Of a stretch of DNA of 64,000 nt, positions 1 to 12,719 are shown piece after piece. Below the pieces are notes generated by a model. The model ran no database searches. It saw only the letters and a list, made by a program, of their open reading frames with translations, and was not told the origin of the DNA. The position numbers and the translations under genes are program-made. The first letter of the stretch is position 1, and each line of letters opens with the position of its first letter. This DNA comes from Drosophila pseudoobscura (Eukaryota; Arthropoda; Insecta; Diptera; Drosophilidae), in the NCBI RefSeq assembly GCF_009870125.1, contig NC_046683.1, positions 51,103,869-51,167,868 on the forward strand. The letters run 5' to 3'.

Positions 1-230
1 GCCAGAGAGTTGGGTTCTACGACAATAATTCAAATACAGTTTAGTCTTTTGTGGAGCCCTCGATCGTTCCCCTGGTCCTCAAGGGTATTCCACATTCGTT
101 GGGCTTCGCTGGAAACATGCATCCCATTTAATTTTTTATGATTCTCGCGGCAATGCAAATGAATAAGTCTCCTCCTGCTTTGAATTTGGCCTCCGAAAGT
201 GTTTTATGGCTTTAAGACAGAAAAGACGGG

Positions 231-290
231 CAGGCAGGCGGACGGACGGACGGACGGATGGACGGACGGACAGGCGGACAGACAGAGAAG
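231..290. repeat. GGAC-type tetranucleotide repeat
   Basis: Imperfect tandem of GGAC/GGCA/GACA units. Similar arrays occur at 20728-20760, 35972-36004 (complementary GTCC) and 45801-45823 (GACA), so the motif is a common microsatellite in this genome. Confidence 0.8.
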
Positions 291-2225
291 CTAGATTTCA
301 GTTGTTTTGCGATTTGTGTGTTAGATCAGAAATGTAACAACTTAATTAACTTAAATTGGGTTGGCAGTTGAGAGGCGATAAGGGAGCGCAATGCGCTGGA
401 TTCCATTTTATGTTTACGACTACGGACCGACGCGGCCCGGACAGGAACGGCCCGGCCTCGAGCCCGGACTCGTGGCTTCGGGGATTGAGTTTTCGGCGAG
501 TTCCTTCGCGCAGTTGACACATTTTTCTTGGCATGCAAGACACGGACAAGTTTTCCACGTTGGCGCTTAAAAAGTTTTCCCTTTTTCACCAACAAAAAAG
601 TAAAGAGAGGATTGCGAAAACTAAGCTGGCGACTTGTAGGGGTTGATGGTTGCGGGTTGCGGGTTGCTGGTTGCTGGTTGGGGTTGCTGGTTTTTGGGGG
701 GTTTGGAGCTGCTTAAGGAAGAGCCGAGTACTTTGACGAGATTTGCATAAAATTAAGGATTATTGTTGGCGGGATTCGGGCGAATTGCGTGGCAATATTG
801 AACTTTATGCGCATATTGATGGCCGGCAATCCTTTGACACGGCTCCATGGGCACCAGAGCCCGCATCGGGTCCAGCCCCGGAGCCCGAGCTTGTTGGCGC
901 CTCAAAATTCATTAGCAAATATTTGTGGTCCAAGGGGCGGCGTGTATTTGAGTTATGGCGAGCTGTGCTGTGGCTTTGGCCTGGCCAATAAATCAACTAG
1001 CCCACACACACACACACACAGGGGCACACACATGGGCACACACGGAGGCACAGATAATTGTGGCCATTCAATTTGATTATTCAATTGCAAAATTCTGACA
1101 GCAGCTAAAGCAAATTCCAAGAGGAAATGCACGCACACAGATGCATTCGTTCAGATACAGATACAGATACAGATACAGCGAGGAGGACACAATGGATCTG
1201 GTGGATCGCGGGGTGCAGCCGAGCGGCATCCTTCTGCCCCCCAGATAATGACATTTTAAGTGCAAAGTGCTTACATAATTGAATCGGTCTCCATCCTGAT
1301 GGCCAGAGCTCCTTCTGTTCCTGTTCCTGTTCCGTGCTCTCGAGCTGCCGTGCTCTCGTGTCCTCTTTGATGGGAAATGGATATTTATGGGGCCGGTCCA
1401 TAAAAAACCAAAAAGAAAGTTGTCTCTCTATTAAAAATAAATTATATGCGGGCCACGAAAAAAAATGTTGTACGAGTATTTGGCTTTGGCCACGTCTTGG
1501 GCCATAAATTTCCGGCAAAACAAACTGACTTTGCGGCCGGCCCCGGCAACAGGTGCACGCGTGTCGGCCACATCTAGGAAGTCGTCCCGATCCGGCCAGA
1601 GGCTGGCCCCTCGTCTGCTCTTTAATGCATGGCCCCGGTCTCGTGGACTGCTCTCCGGAAAAACAATAAATCACAAAAAATGTTGCTCTTTTGCATTAAA
1701 ATTTACAACCTACTAAACAAGACAGACGTCCGTACAGCGGACTCGGGACTCCGGACTCGGGACTCCGGACTCTGGAGTTTCCCCACTTGACATGTGCACG
1801 CGCGCGGGCCCTGGTCCCCGATACTTGCCCCGATATATGGCATGAATAATTATGCATAATTCAGGCATTCATCTTTCGGATCTAGACCAAAGCGAGCAAA
1901 GGCGAGGGCTTAAACGAGCAGCAGCAGAGCCGCCGGCAGCAGAGCCGGCATCACCAGAGGCAGCTGTAATTAAGTTCTGTTCGACTGGATTCGGTGTATT
2001 CCCGGGCCAATTATGAGCCACGTATCGCCCACGTACGCGCACACGCAAATCAGGAGGAGCCCCAGTTGTCAGGCAATTAGCAGCCAAGGAGGAGATGTCT
2101 CAGCTGGCCAGCGTCTTGGCCGTAATCAATTGAGCGGTATTGAGTTATTAGGCTTTTCAAGTCCGTTTGTGGGGGCCGAGTCCCATGAAATGCCACTTAT
2201 TGTGGCCTAATGCGAATGCCATTGA

Positions 2226-2270
2226 CAGCCAGACAGCCAGCCAGCCAGCCAGCCAGCCAGCCATCCATCC
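2226..2270. repeat. AGCC tetranucleotide microsatellite
   Basis: About ten tandem AGCC units, the last two drifting to ATCC. It lies about 400 bp upstream of the TATA box of CAP gene A. No function is apparent. Confidence 0.85.
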
Positions 2271-2682
2271 GGCGTGGGAGTGAGAGTGAGTCAGCGTGCT
2301 GAGGGCACTCAGCTGTTAAACGCGACAGCGACAATGATGATGACAGCCATTTTTGGTAGCAGACTGCCGGGCTGCCAGGCAGCCACAACTTTCGTGGCCA
2401 ATTTTGTGGCCAACTGAGTAGATAAACAAATGGGAGGTGGAAGGGGTGGCGGAAGGGTGGTAGAAGGGGGGAAAGCACAGCGGCTGGCTGTGCAATATCA
2501 CCGACAATTAGGGGCTTGCATTGAGGCATTCGCCAAGCATTGTACATCTGTTCAATGCCACGCGAGAGAAAGAATTTTGGATTAGCGACTAGCGACTAGC
2601 GATTTTGGGGCAAACCAACTGCCAGCTGTTCTAGAGGAATTCCACGGCCGTGCGGTCCATTCTACCTGGGCCTTCGCTCTGT

Positions 2683-2688
2683 TATAAG
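2683..2688 (+). promoter_or_regulatory. TATA box of CAP gene A
   Basis: TATAAG lies 48 bp upstream of the start codon at 2731. An initiator-like CACAGTCC follows about 30 bp downstream, near 2712-2719, giving a short 5' leader of about 15-20 nt. The match to consensus and the position support a focused RNA polymerase II promoter, inferred from sequence only. Confidence 0.7.
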
Positions 2689-2730
2689 GGAGCCCCGTTC
2701 AGGGCTCTGCAGCACAGTCCGCCATCGACC

Positions 2731-3740
2731 ATGAACCGACTATTTTCGCTACTCAGCCTTACGGCTGCCCTTCTTCTGGCCGCCGAGGCCCAGCAGGCCC
2801 AGCCCGGGTCCCTGCCTGGGTCCCTACCCGGAGCAGCAGCAGCGGGAAACAATCAGATCCTGGCGCTGCCCACAGGACCCGAGAATCCGTACTGCAAGCC
2901 GCAGATGTGTGCGCGCGGCAGGAGCCATGTGGCCTGCGAGAAGTACACCACGGTGAGTGGCCGGGGGAGCATTAATTCCGGGGGAGAACCGAATACAAAT
3001 CCACCCCCCACAGCCCTATCACAAATCCTGCCTGACGGCGGAGCCCAAGATGGTGAACCTCACCGTCCACGCGGACCTGATCCTCCGGCTGCACAACGAG
3101 CAGCGCCAGCGGGTGGCCAGCGGGAAGAACTCCTCGCTGCCGCGCTCCGCCCGCATGGTGGTGATGCAGTGGAACGAGGAGCTGGCCACGCTGGCCGGCT
3201 ACAATGCGCGCATGTGCCAGGCCAAGCACGACGACTGCCGCAACACGCAGAACTTCACCCGCTCCGGCCAGAACATCATTGTGTTCAACATGACGCACCG
3301 CGTCGAGGATGAGCTGCTCGAGCGGCTGTATCCGGAGCTGCTCGGCATCGGGGTGCGCACTTGGTGGGGCGAGCACGCCAACATGACCGCAGCGGATATG
3401 GAGCACTATCCGTGCGACCCGAAGCGGCAGCAGTAAGTGGACCTCTGGCCTGTGCCCTCTGCCCTGTGCCCTCTGGCCTCTTTCCTCATGCCTCCTTTCC
3501 GATATTTCCGACAGACTCCACCGACACTTTGCGGTCATGGCCATGGAGAGCAACTCGCATGTGGGCTGCGCTGGCGACCGGTATGTGACCAAGGGCCTGA
3601 CCCACTTCAAGCTGACCTGCAACTACGCCAGGGATCCGGTGTGCGGCCAGCCGATCTATCGCATCCGCACCGAAGGCTGCCTCACGGGCCGCAACAAGCA
3701 GTACCCCGCCCTGTGCTCCACCAACGAGGTCTTCACTTGA
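2731..3740 (+). CDS. CAP/antigen-5-like secreted protein (gene A)
   Basis: Exons 2731-2952, 3014-3432 and 3515-3740 join to 288 codons. The introns are 61 and 82 nt with GTGAGT and GTAAGT donors and CAG acceptors, in phases 0 and 2. Residues 1-21 form a signal peptide. A Pro/Gly-rich linker and a Cys-rich segment (CKPQMC...HVAC) follow. The CAP domain runs from about residue 90 to 255. It contains HNxxR at 101-105 inside LHNEQRQRVASG, a second block at HFAVM (218-222) with VGC, and the CNYA signature at 249-252. A C-terminal extension with two further cysteines follows. This is the insect venom-allergen-5 (SCP/TAPS) family, whose fly members are secreted; many are expressed in gut or reproductive tract, and their molecular role is mostly unknown. 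The start is set by the signal peptide and TATA box. A longer upstream in-frame Met at 2650 lies before the TATA box and is rejected. The nearest paralogue is gene C at 48.4-49.4 kb, which shares both intron positions. Confidence 0.92.
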
Positions 3741-3816
3741 ATCCCATCCCTGCCATCCGTGCCATCCGGGCGGCGTTCCATGTTTATCTGACAAATAATC
3801 GTTAACTCCCTCTACC

Positions 3817-3822
3817 AATAAA
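3817..3822 (+). terminator. Poly(A) signal of CAP gene A
   Basis: AATAAA lies 77 nt after the stop codon, with a T/G-containing stretch (cttttgtccc) about 20-25 nt further on. This is a plausible cleavage site and gives a short 3'UTR of about 100 nt. Confidence 0.75.
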
Positions 3823-6800
3823 TATCCGCATCGTAACAACACACCTTTTGTCCCATTGCCAGTTACCATTTCCCCCCTCCCCTCTACCCACTCCCCTCTC
3901 CCATTTGCCAACCCCGAATGCGTTATGGCGGAGAGCTATGGAGCTATGGAGCTATGGCGCTGTGGTGCATGCACAAATTCAAGCGGGGCCCGCGCTCCAT
4001 CAAAATGGAATTTCTGCAAATTTCCTGTCCCCGAGGCTCCGATGGCGGGACAGGAAGCGTTGATGGCAGAGCAATTACCTGCACAAAAGCGGGGGCCAGG
4101 ACAGGGCCAGGCCAGGACAGGGCCAGGCCAGGCCAGGACACAAAGAACTGAACTGAACACCCGCGGGAGGGCCATTCCTCAACCAATATTTATCCGCGAC
4201 ACAGCGGATCCTCTTCCAATAGCAAAATTATGCATTGCATCGAGCAAACCCCCTTCATTAGTGGATCTCCGTTTCCGCAGCTCTGCAAATTGGCAAGAGT
4301 GTAAACGAGTTGATTAGGGGATGTCTCTGGCTCCACCTCCAGCTACAGCGAAGGGTACGGCTCCATCTACGGCACTCCGGTCTAAGCTCATTTAATTTAA
4401 TTTTATTTCTCCATAAACTTGATGGCTTGTTTCGGATTGCTACGAGTATTTAATGCCCCATCGAGTGTCGTTTGGGTCATTAACCGGCACTGGATGTGCG
4501 AGTTGTAGTCCAGCTTCCAATGCCCCGTCCGCCCCTCTTCGAGTGGAAGCCGTTGGTGTACAATAACATAAAAACTAACTATCACTGGAGGCGGTGAAGG
4601 GGGAGGAGCATTTGTCGAGGGGTTAAGCGGAATCCAGGAGAGCGAACACATGTTTTCTTAACGCGATTCTGGATGTCGGATGCTCGATGCTGGAGGTGCT
4701 GCCACACAGGACAGCTGATGCGAGATAGTTAATTAAAACGTGGGAGCTTGACCCCACCCCCACCCCCCCACACAGCCAGCAGAATGGTATTCATTAGCAC
4801 CCCCCCCCCGGCCCCCGGCCAACAATCGCAGGTTTCTCCACTCTCTCTCTCCCATATTGCATGCCACTGAAAAGCAATCCGATTAGCACTCTCTCTGTCT
4901 CTGCTGCGTCTGTATGGTATTTCCCATTCCATTATTTCATGCGACTTCATTTGATTGAAATGCATGAGACTGTGTGCGATGGCGAATCGGGGGGGGGATC
5001 GAAGGAGACCGGGGAAATCGGGGGAAATCGACTTTGGCCCTGGACTCGGCAGCAGCTTGGATTTCATTTAACCGGCCACCAAGTGGAGGCGATGCCCCTC
5101 CACCCAAGTGCCTATCTATCCTATCCTAGTGCCCCTCCCCCCCGCCACCCGGAGGGAGCTCTCCACTCTCCACCCTCCCCATTCGCATGTCTGACACCTG
5201 GCGAGCAAAAAACTAAAAGTCGCCACTTCCGCAGCACATAAATTTGAAGCGCTGCTCGTTTTTAAGGTTTCCTGTAACCCAAAAAAAAAATGCAACAAGC
5301 GGGCTAAAACACAAGAACCCCAAAAAAAAAAACCCACAAAAAAACCCAAAAAAAAAAAACTATATACATCCAGACGGTGTCCCTGGCGGTATTTTTCTGG
5401 TTTTACTTTTTGGTCGTTTTCCTCTCGCATTGCATGCCAAATTGTTCATGTAGTTTGCAGTTTTTGTTTTGCCACAATTTGTTTTGCTTTGGTTCACCGT
5501 TCAACGTCCAACTCCGCGTTCCGCGCTCTCCTTTTCCGCTCTCCATTTTCCGTTTGTTTTCACTTGAACTTAAAGCCTTTTCCCTTTTCCCTTTTCGGGG
5601 GGCTGAAGAACAACTCTGGCAACAATTTATCAATGCAAACATATGGAGAGACCCCCTCTCCAGGCTGGGGGGATCTAGAGCAAATGTTTGGCTCCACGGT
5701 GAATGCATCATCGACCTCGCCGCCCATAAATATCTATTAAAGCCTTTCAAGTCCACAGATGCAAGTGAAGATTTACGGTCTCTGAAAGGGGTGGTGGGAA
5801 GGGGTGCGGGGGCGACCTTCTGATAATGGTGCATTAGCGTGCAAAGCGTTTTCGATGCACTTCTTTCTTTCAGTGGAGCTGCCAGACAGACAGTTCTCAT
5901 TGAGCGCCAGGGTATATCTTATTCGTGCACTCCACAGATACACACACGCGTACATACCATACCTCCGTGTGCAATGATCGTGGAGATCTTGGAGACTGCT
6001 CCTGTCTCCTGCAGACAATCCCCGAGTAGTGGGTATCTTTCAGTCGGATTTTCCTAATTACTTGCGGGACTTTCTCTCGCTTTCTCTTCGCTCATCGCTT
6101 ATATCCAAAGTCATTATCATTGTCAGCACGTAAAGGTTCTGCTCGCATGTTCGATTTATGTGCGAGTATGTGTGTTCAGGCTCTCGCGGTTCCTCTTTGC
6201 ATTTCTCAATCCCTAAAGGTAGATGCCGACTCTGCTTTTTGTATGCCCCAAAGCCATGGGCTAGAAGGTAGAAGAGAGTCCTTTAGACTGGAGGCACCAT
6301 GGAGGATGGGTAAAGATTGGCAGTATCTGTGGTCTACAAATGGAACTTGGAGGAATTTACTACGAAAAAGGAGATCACTTTATCCTAAGAGTTCCCTAGA
6401 AGCGAAGGTTTCTTGGATTGATTCTGGCAATCTGGCAGGCAATAATTACAAATAATTAATATTAATAATTAAAATGAATATTAATTAATGAATTCAAATT
6501 TATTTGAACAGAAAATATTTACACAAAATTAAATTTTTAATTTCAATACTTTTAATTCATTTTAATAACCTCATTTAATTTTTAAAATTTATTTACATAA
6601 AAAAAAAACACAAATATAATTTGTAATATATCATAATATATATATGTATACTGTATATCTATCACGTTTTATCCCAGCCTTCGAAACGATCGATGCCAGG
6701 GTGCCAGGGTATCCCAAATCCATGCTGCCCCTGGCGCTGGCCACTTGCAAACTTATTTTCATTTTTATTACCTCCAACATCCCGTATCCCGTATCCCGTT

Positions 6801-7526
6801 CTGGTAATGGAGCACGGTTTACGTTTATTAGCATACTTCTCGGCGAACTGGCTTTAGCCACCATCCGCTCTCTCCGCTCTCCCTCCGCTCTCCCTCCGCT
6901 CTTGGCCTTGGCTCAAGGTGCGTTTAATGGCGGACATCTAGCTGCCTTTTTGCCCGGGCACTTTATGACTTCATTAGGAAGCCATTTACGAGTATGTGCT
7001 TCAGATGTGGCACCAGTCCCACGCCCCACCTCCACCTCCACCTCCACCTCCAGCCCCCCGCCGTGTCCGCGCCCGTGGTCTTGCCCCGCTTTATGGCATC
7101 GAACTGAAGGCCAATTGATTTGACATAGAAGATGGAAACAAAAGACCCCAGTGGAGTGTGGAGCGGAGTGCGCCCCGGGGCTAAAATCTAATGAAATTTA
7201 TGCAGGCGCTGCATTGCGGCTAAACATGAATGGGAAGCCCCGCCGAACACTCGCACTCGCACTCTCACTCACACCTCGACAACTTCCACCTGCCATGTTG
7301 TTCCCAGCACTTTACAATGTGTGTGTGTGAGTGTGTGTGTGTCTGTGTGTGTGTGTGTCTATGGCTGACCTAGTTCCTTGGGAGGGGCAGGCTGTCGGGT
7401 TGGATTTTTATGAACACTCTGGGAACGGGCCTTTTGTCTCGGCTCTTGGCTAAAACCCAACACATCGATGGCCAGCTGGAGCCAGTTTGGCGACCTCTTT
7501 CCCCATTCTCCATTCTCCATCCTCGT

Positions 7527-7551
7527 TCGAGTCGAGTCGAGTCGAGTCGAG
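7527..7551. repeat. TCGAG pentanucleotide repeat
   Basis: About five perfect tandem TCGAG units, each overlapping a CGAGTCGAG-type palindrome. Simple microsatellite. Confidence 0.85.
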
Positions 7552-8740
7552 CATGTGGAAGTAACAGTTTAGCGCTTAAACATGCCCCAAGTTGCACTGC
7601 CCCATGCCGCATGCCGCATGCCCCATTCCCCAAGCCATGGTCGAATAGTGTGCGCTTTTCACTTTGCCGCAAAAACTAAATTCGTGCATATTTCTTGGCC
7701 AAAGTAAAAGTTTCTCGCAACAAATACAATTTGTGCTCAGTTTTAAAAACAAACAACTTAAAGTGCTCTCCCACGGACGGGCTCCGGCCGAAAGGATGAG
7801 CATCCTGATACAAGGTGTCAGTTGCTTGCCGGCTCTGGGACGGGGATGAAGACGGGGACGGGGCCGGGTCCGGGTCTGTGTCTGTGCCTGAAAAGGAAGG
7901 AAGCTTTTCCAAAAATGCCAAATGATAAATGCATTTTTAATGGAGCACCCGAGACACGCCGCAAAATGGGAAGGCGCTTCCACAGCTTCCAAAACGCGAA
8001 CGCTCTATGGCTTAGGGGATGGCTGGGGGCTGGCTGGGGGGGCCAGAAAGCGGTAAGCATAAATGAGAACACCCTCCTCCTCCTCCTCCTCCCCCTACCT
8101 CTCGCACGCCGTAGAGCTTTCGGTTAAACGGATGATTAAGCCAGTGTTGGGGCTCCTGTGAGCCCCGGCGAATACTTGTTTCAATTAACCGAAGAACCGC
8201 CAAACGAACAAATTGCTAAGCGCCACCGCCACCGCCACCGCCCCCCCCCCACTCCTGGATAAACAAATTCTCGGCACGTGTGTGTTAATAAATGGCCGGG
8301 AGTTTAACCTTTCGCCCCGGCCAAATGGGCAATTGTTTAAGCTTTTATTTGTGCAATCAGCCTGTAATGCAATGCAATCGCTTTCGCCTCGCATTCCTGA
8401 TCGGCAGCTCAATTTAATCAATATTCCAAACACAAAGGCAGCGGACGGGCACAAAAAAACAAGAACAGCAAACTGTTTCCAATCCAAAATTGTGGCTAAA
8501 ACCTAAACTAAATGGAAAACATGGGTCGAAAAGGGAGCGTGCGGACGGGGAGAGAGTGGAGAGCGGAGAGTGGAGAGTGGAGCGTGGAACCTGAAACGTG
8601 GTCGACTAAAAGCATGCCACACAAATTGAAAATAAATGCTGCCGAAACAAACAAAAAAAAAACGCCTCGCTGACCATTTTAATTTACTAAGTTTTGATGA
8701 TGCATAGAAAAAAGCATACACCCCAACGGAAGGGCACGGG

Positions 8741-8774
8741 AAGGGAGGGGAGGGGAGGGGAGGGGAGGGCAGGG
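8741..8774. repeat. GGGGA pentanucleotide array
   Basis: Tandem AGGGG units, G-rich on the plus strand, with enough four-G runs to allow G-quadruplex folding in principle. No gene is attached to it. Confidence 0.8.
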
Positions 8775-11700
8775 CACGCACACGCCAAAGAGATAGATAT
8801 AAATATTGTTTTTGGATATACATACAATTTACACAGAGCAACACAGAAAAAGCTGGATGGAGATGGCACGTGGCCACGCAGGGAGGATAAGAAAACGATA
8901 ACCAGCAAGCAGTGCAGCGGCCAGAAGCAGGCGGGAAACAGCTGCTCGACTGTCACGGAACACTCACGGCATGGACTGGCACCGAGTCCCAGTGCCATCT
9001 CTAGAAGCTGGAGCGAGGAGCCTTGCAAGAGTCGAGGAGTGAACATGAAAAATGGCTTGTGTGTGTGGGGCTCTCGTGTGTGGAGGATGGAGGAGTGGAG
9101 GATTTGCCTTAGATAGTTATTGATATCTGGTGCGGTCAGCTGCATGGCCAGGCACCTGCAAGCAATCAATTCATAATGCTGGCGAAAACAGCAGCACAAA
9201 TGGTTATTCAATGGCCGGGCCAGAGCAGAGGGCGAGCGCGGGGCCATCAACTGGAAAGTGTTGGCGTAGAACGAAGGCCACAGGATAGATGAGCTGTTGA
9301 TGGCCAGCCGTAAGATGCTGCAGGGAATTTGATAGAAAACGACCCACAATCCGATTGGCTGGCCGAAAACCGAAAGCACTTCCAATCGCAATCGAAACAG
9401 AGCTCGAATGATGATTACGGCCTTCAAAGTAAACAGCAATTCAGAACTAAGACAGATTATCCCCCGCCCTAATCCACCGCCTAATTGCCATTCTAATACG
9501 GTCAATATCTGGCGATAATTGGCAACTGGTTTTTGGCCAGCAGCAGGTGGAAGGCAGGCACGGCTCCTGTCTTCCGGGTGGACTTGGGCCGGGTTCAACT
9601 TTTAATCAGCTTGTTGGCCAAAGATACAGAATCGCGGAATACTTGAAAAGTTTAATTGAAAAAGCAGAAGAGAGAGAGAGAAATTTAATATATTTTTTTC
9701 GCCCAGTCCACACGCAGTGATAGCAGTTTTTTCCTCCTCTCCACTCGTTTCGCTCCGCTCCACTCCGCTGAGGAGGAAACTTTTCCTTTGTTCTTCTCCC
9801 ATTACTTGGCCGGCAATTATGCATTTTTTACTGCTGCTCTCCCTCTCCCTCTCTCTGTTTGATTATTGCTCATTTTGCAGGGCCAAAGAACAATTTATTA
9901 ATATCTCTCCCTCTCTGTCTCCCTCTCTCTCTCTTTCTCTCTGTGTCGTCTGTCTCGCAGCTATTGAGTTTTTCCCCATTTAAATGGAAAATGCCAATGG
10001 AAATGTAGTTTTTTAATTGCATTCGGGGCAAATAGCCAGCAGGGTTCGAGGTTCGAGCTTCGAGAGCGAATTGCTCTTAACAAAATATTTGAAATGAGTC
10101 CTGGCATCGGCCGAGAAAGGGATAGAAGGTGTCGTCGAGTAGGTGCAACAATGGTTGCCACACAAAGGCTTTGCGGCAGGCTGCAGCAGGCCCCCGTCCC
10201 CTGCCCTCTGCCACTCTTGAGGGCATTCCCTCCACTGCATTGTTGCAGCTTCTCAAACAAAGACAAAGGCCGGCTAATGTGTTGCACTGTCTTTGCTTCT
10301 TTGCGGCGGCGCTGCGGCTCCCGATTTCCCCAGGACCCGCACAATGGGCCGCAACTGCAATAAGGAAGCGACGCGGCGATTGTGTTCTATATTTAGGCAG
10401 CGGCACGCCCCATTATCTCGGGCCTGGCTGGGCCATTGTTTATGCCACGCGCGTTGATTCAATAAATTGCACTGCACGTGGAGTCTGTAGTCCGTAGTCC
10501 GCAGTCCGTAGTCCGTAGTCCGTAGTCCTCTGTAGCCCGTTGTCTGTGCCCTGGCACTAGGTCACAGAAGAAGGGGAGCACTTGGAGGCCACACCAACGA
10601 TCCACAGATACCCTGCCAGCCCCGCTAATATGGCGTACATCATAATTGATTGGCTCTGGCCTCTCGCCTCTCGCCTGATTAGCAAATCGCTTGAACATTA
10701 AGTATATTCAGATAATTTGTTCCCCCGCAGATTATCCCATAAGGAGTTGGTTCTACAGATTCCCTTCTAGCGGCTTTCATCTCTCGTCTGGGACTGTCGC
10801 TGTCCCCGTCGCTGTCTTGTGGCCAAGCAGGAGGAGAGACAGAAAGCGCAGGACCAAGGAGACCAAGGAGACCAAGGAGACGGTATAAAATGAGGTTAAC
10901 TCGTGCACTTAACGGCAACTCGAGCGCGCCTCGAGGACGAGGACAACATTATAAATCCTTGGCAGGCATTTGCAAGTGGCAGTCGCAACTTGTATCCAGT
11001 AGATTGTCTGCCCCCAATCCCAGTTGCGTCCCCTGCTGCCCCTCTCTTGTCCCCTTTTCTAAGCGTATTACCCCACAGACTGTTGGGCTGTGGGTTCTTC
11101 CTCGTTCTTCCTTTTTTTTCGGGGGAAGCGTGGCTCACACACACAAACACACAACTCAATTTAGTCAGTTTTTAATGAGCAAATGCTGCAACACATCCAG
11201 ATCTTGCCTCCACCCACGCCCCCTCCCCCCTCACGGCACCCCCTTTCGAGCAGGCCATGGCCCATTTGCATTAGGTAAGCGTTTATGAGTCTGGCAGGAG
11301 TCTCCAGTGCACTGCTCCTGGGCCAGTCAGTCGATGGCCCTATGGCTTACTCAAAGGAATTTTCCTCGATGCCTGTCATGTCATTTATTACCGCCAGCTC
11401 TCCCTCTCCACCATCGACCCCTCCATTCAACCCCCCCTTCCGGTTTCGCCTCGTTGCCTTCCGTTTTGTTCAATCGTTAGACATTTCCGTTGCGCTGTCC
11501 CTTTTTAGTGCGAGGCTCGTCCCGTCCTTTGTGTATTCTATCCTGGGACACTGTCCCGCCCTGTCCCGCCCTGTCCTGCTCTGCCCTGTCCTGTTCCGTT
11601 CCCGCTCAATGCTATCCAGTTATGTCGTGCACTGTACTCTTACTGTCGCACTGTCGTCCTGCCACAGCGCTGCTTTGTTGTTTGTGTAATCGCATAAAGA

Positions 11701-12357
11701 TGGCTCAATAACAACATGAGGGGGACCTTCTGCTCCTGCTCCTGGGGCTCCTCCTGCTCCGCCTGCTCCTGCGAGGAAGCCCTTTTGGGCTGTGCCAGCA
11801 ATTTGTGGGTCAAATTGAATTTGTTCGAGTATTGTGCCCGAGCAGCGCAAAATTGATTGAAACATTTGCGTGAATTTATGTCCTTGAAACGATTGGCCCG
11901 GCCGCATCTTTGAGCCAGAGTCGAGCCGTCGTCATTCCTCTCCGTTCACTGCCATTCCATTCCCATCTGTCCAGCTCGGTTTGCCTGGTCCTTGCATTAT
12001 TTATGGGATTAGTGGCCTCAGACCATTGGCCATTGGCCATTGGCCGTCCGGCAACGCTGCGCTGCCACGTGCCACGGCCGAACCTTATTTTGGCCTCAAA
12101 ACTGATTAGGTTCAATGAAATTTTCCCCGTCTCTGCGGCCTTTGCGGCCTCTGCTCTCTCTGTCGCTGTTTTCGGTCTCCAGTCTCCACTCTCTGTCTCC
12201 ACTCTCTGTCGCTGTCTCTGTGGGGCCATTTTCCGTTTGGCCTGTCTTTCGTTTCCACCGGCCGGCTTCATCTATTTTTCATGCCTGCTGCCTGCCCAGG
12301 AAAATAAAACAAATTTGCACTTTAGTATACGCCACTGTTGACCTTGAGTTCAAAACT

Positions 12358-12380
12358 CACACACACACACACACACACAC
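12358..12380. repeat. CA dinucleotide microsatellite
   Basis: About eleven CA units. Comparable CA or GT arrays lie at about 7320, 19183, 19604, 19725, 21364, 27902, 40804, 42484, 51390, 52372, 53044, 55993, 61751 and 63271. They create many spurious open frames rich in Cys/Val or Thr/His. Confidence 0.85.
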
Positions 12381-12719
12381 ATGCATACGGACCATGTTCC
12401 CGTCTACTGGGCTGTCAGGGCAACAAGTTGTCTTGTGTGCGCCTGGAAATCTGGCCAACAGACTGCACACACGACCGACAACGTGGCTGTGCAAATTCCA
12501 CACTGGACAACAAAGTCGGGATTAGTGGGAGGACCTCAGAGGGTACAAATTGAACAGGCCCATGCCCCGACGAGGCAACGGGACCGACCAAGCCGGCAGA
12601 GGATCAGCAGCAGCGAAGCAGAGACGCAACAGCAGGACCCCGAAGAGCGGGCCGAACCAAAGCGAAGCCGAGATTCAGAAGCGAAGAGATGCCGACAGAG
12701 AGGCCTAGCATGTACCCAT

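Larger units (their letters stand above)
1..2682. other. Gene-free stretch left of CAP gene A
   Basis: No open frame here shows splice sites, family motifs or fly-like codon use. The DNA holds simple repeats: a GGAC-type tetranucleotide tract (about 231-290), CA dinucleotides (about 1002-1020), four AGATAC units (1152-1178), a repeated GGACTCGGGACTCC block (about 1738-1770), and AGCC units (2226-2270). It is probably intergenic or intronic DNA. Enhancers cannot be recognised by eye. Confidence 0.6.
3823..12719. other. Gene-free stretch between CAP gene A and the minisatellite
   Basis: No supported gene or RNA gene seen. Contents include CCAGG-rich DNA (4091-4140), A-tracts (5281-5360), an AT-rich island (about 6440-6660), GT repeats (7320-7360), TCGAG units (7527-7551), a GGGGA array (8741-8774), CT/GA-rich DNA (9838-9950), GTAGTCC repeats (about 10493-10535) and CA repeats (12358-12380). 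The longest open frame, 303 codons at 8687-9598 on the minus strand, runs through low-complexity DNA and matches no family I know. Confidence 0.55.

Noticed and set aside
1105..1674. 189-codon open frame on the minus strand
   Set aside because: Part of it is encoded by the AGATAC microsatellite (Val-Ser repeats), and no domain, splice site or promoter supports it.
2972..3622. 216-codon frame antisense to CAP gene A
   Set aside because: Mirror of GC-rich third positions in a well-supported gene on the other strand. It crosses that gene's splice sites and resembles no protein.
8687..9598. 303-codon open frame on the minus strand
   Set aside because: It runs through GGGGA and GT-rich simple repeats, has no recognisable domain, and its codon choice is not fly-like. 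Chance openness in low-complexity DNA is the better reading.
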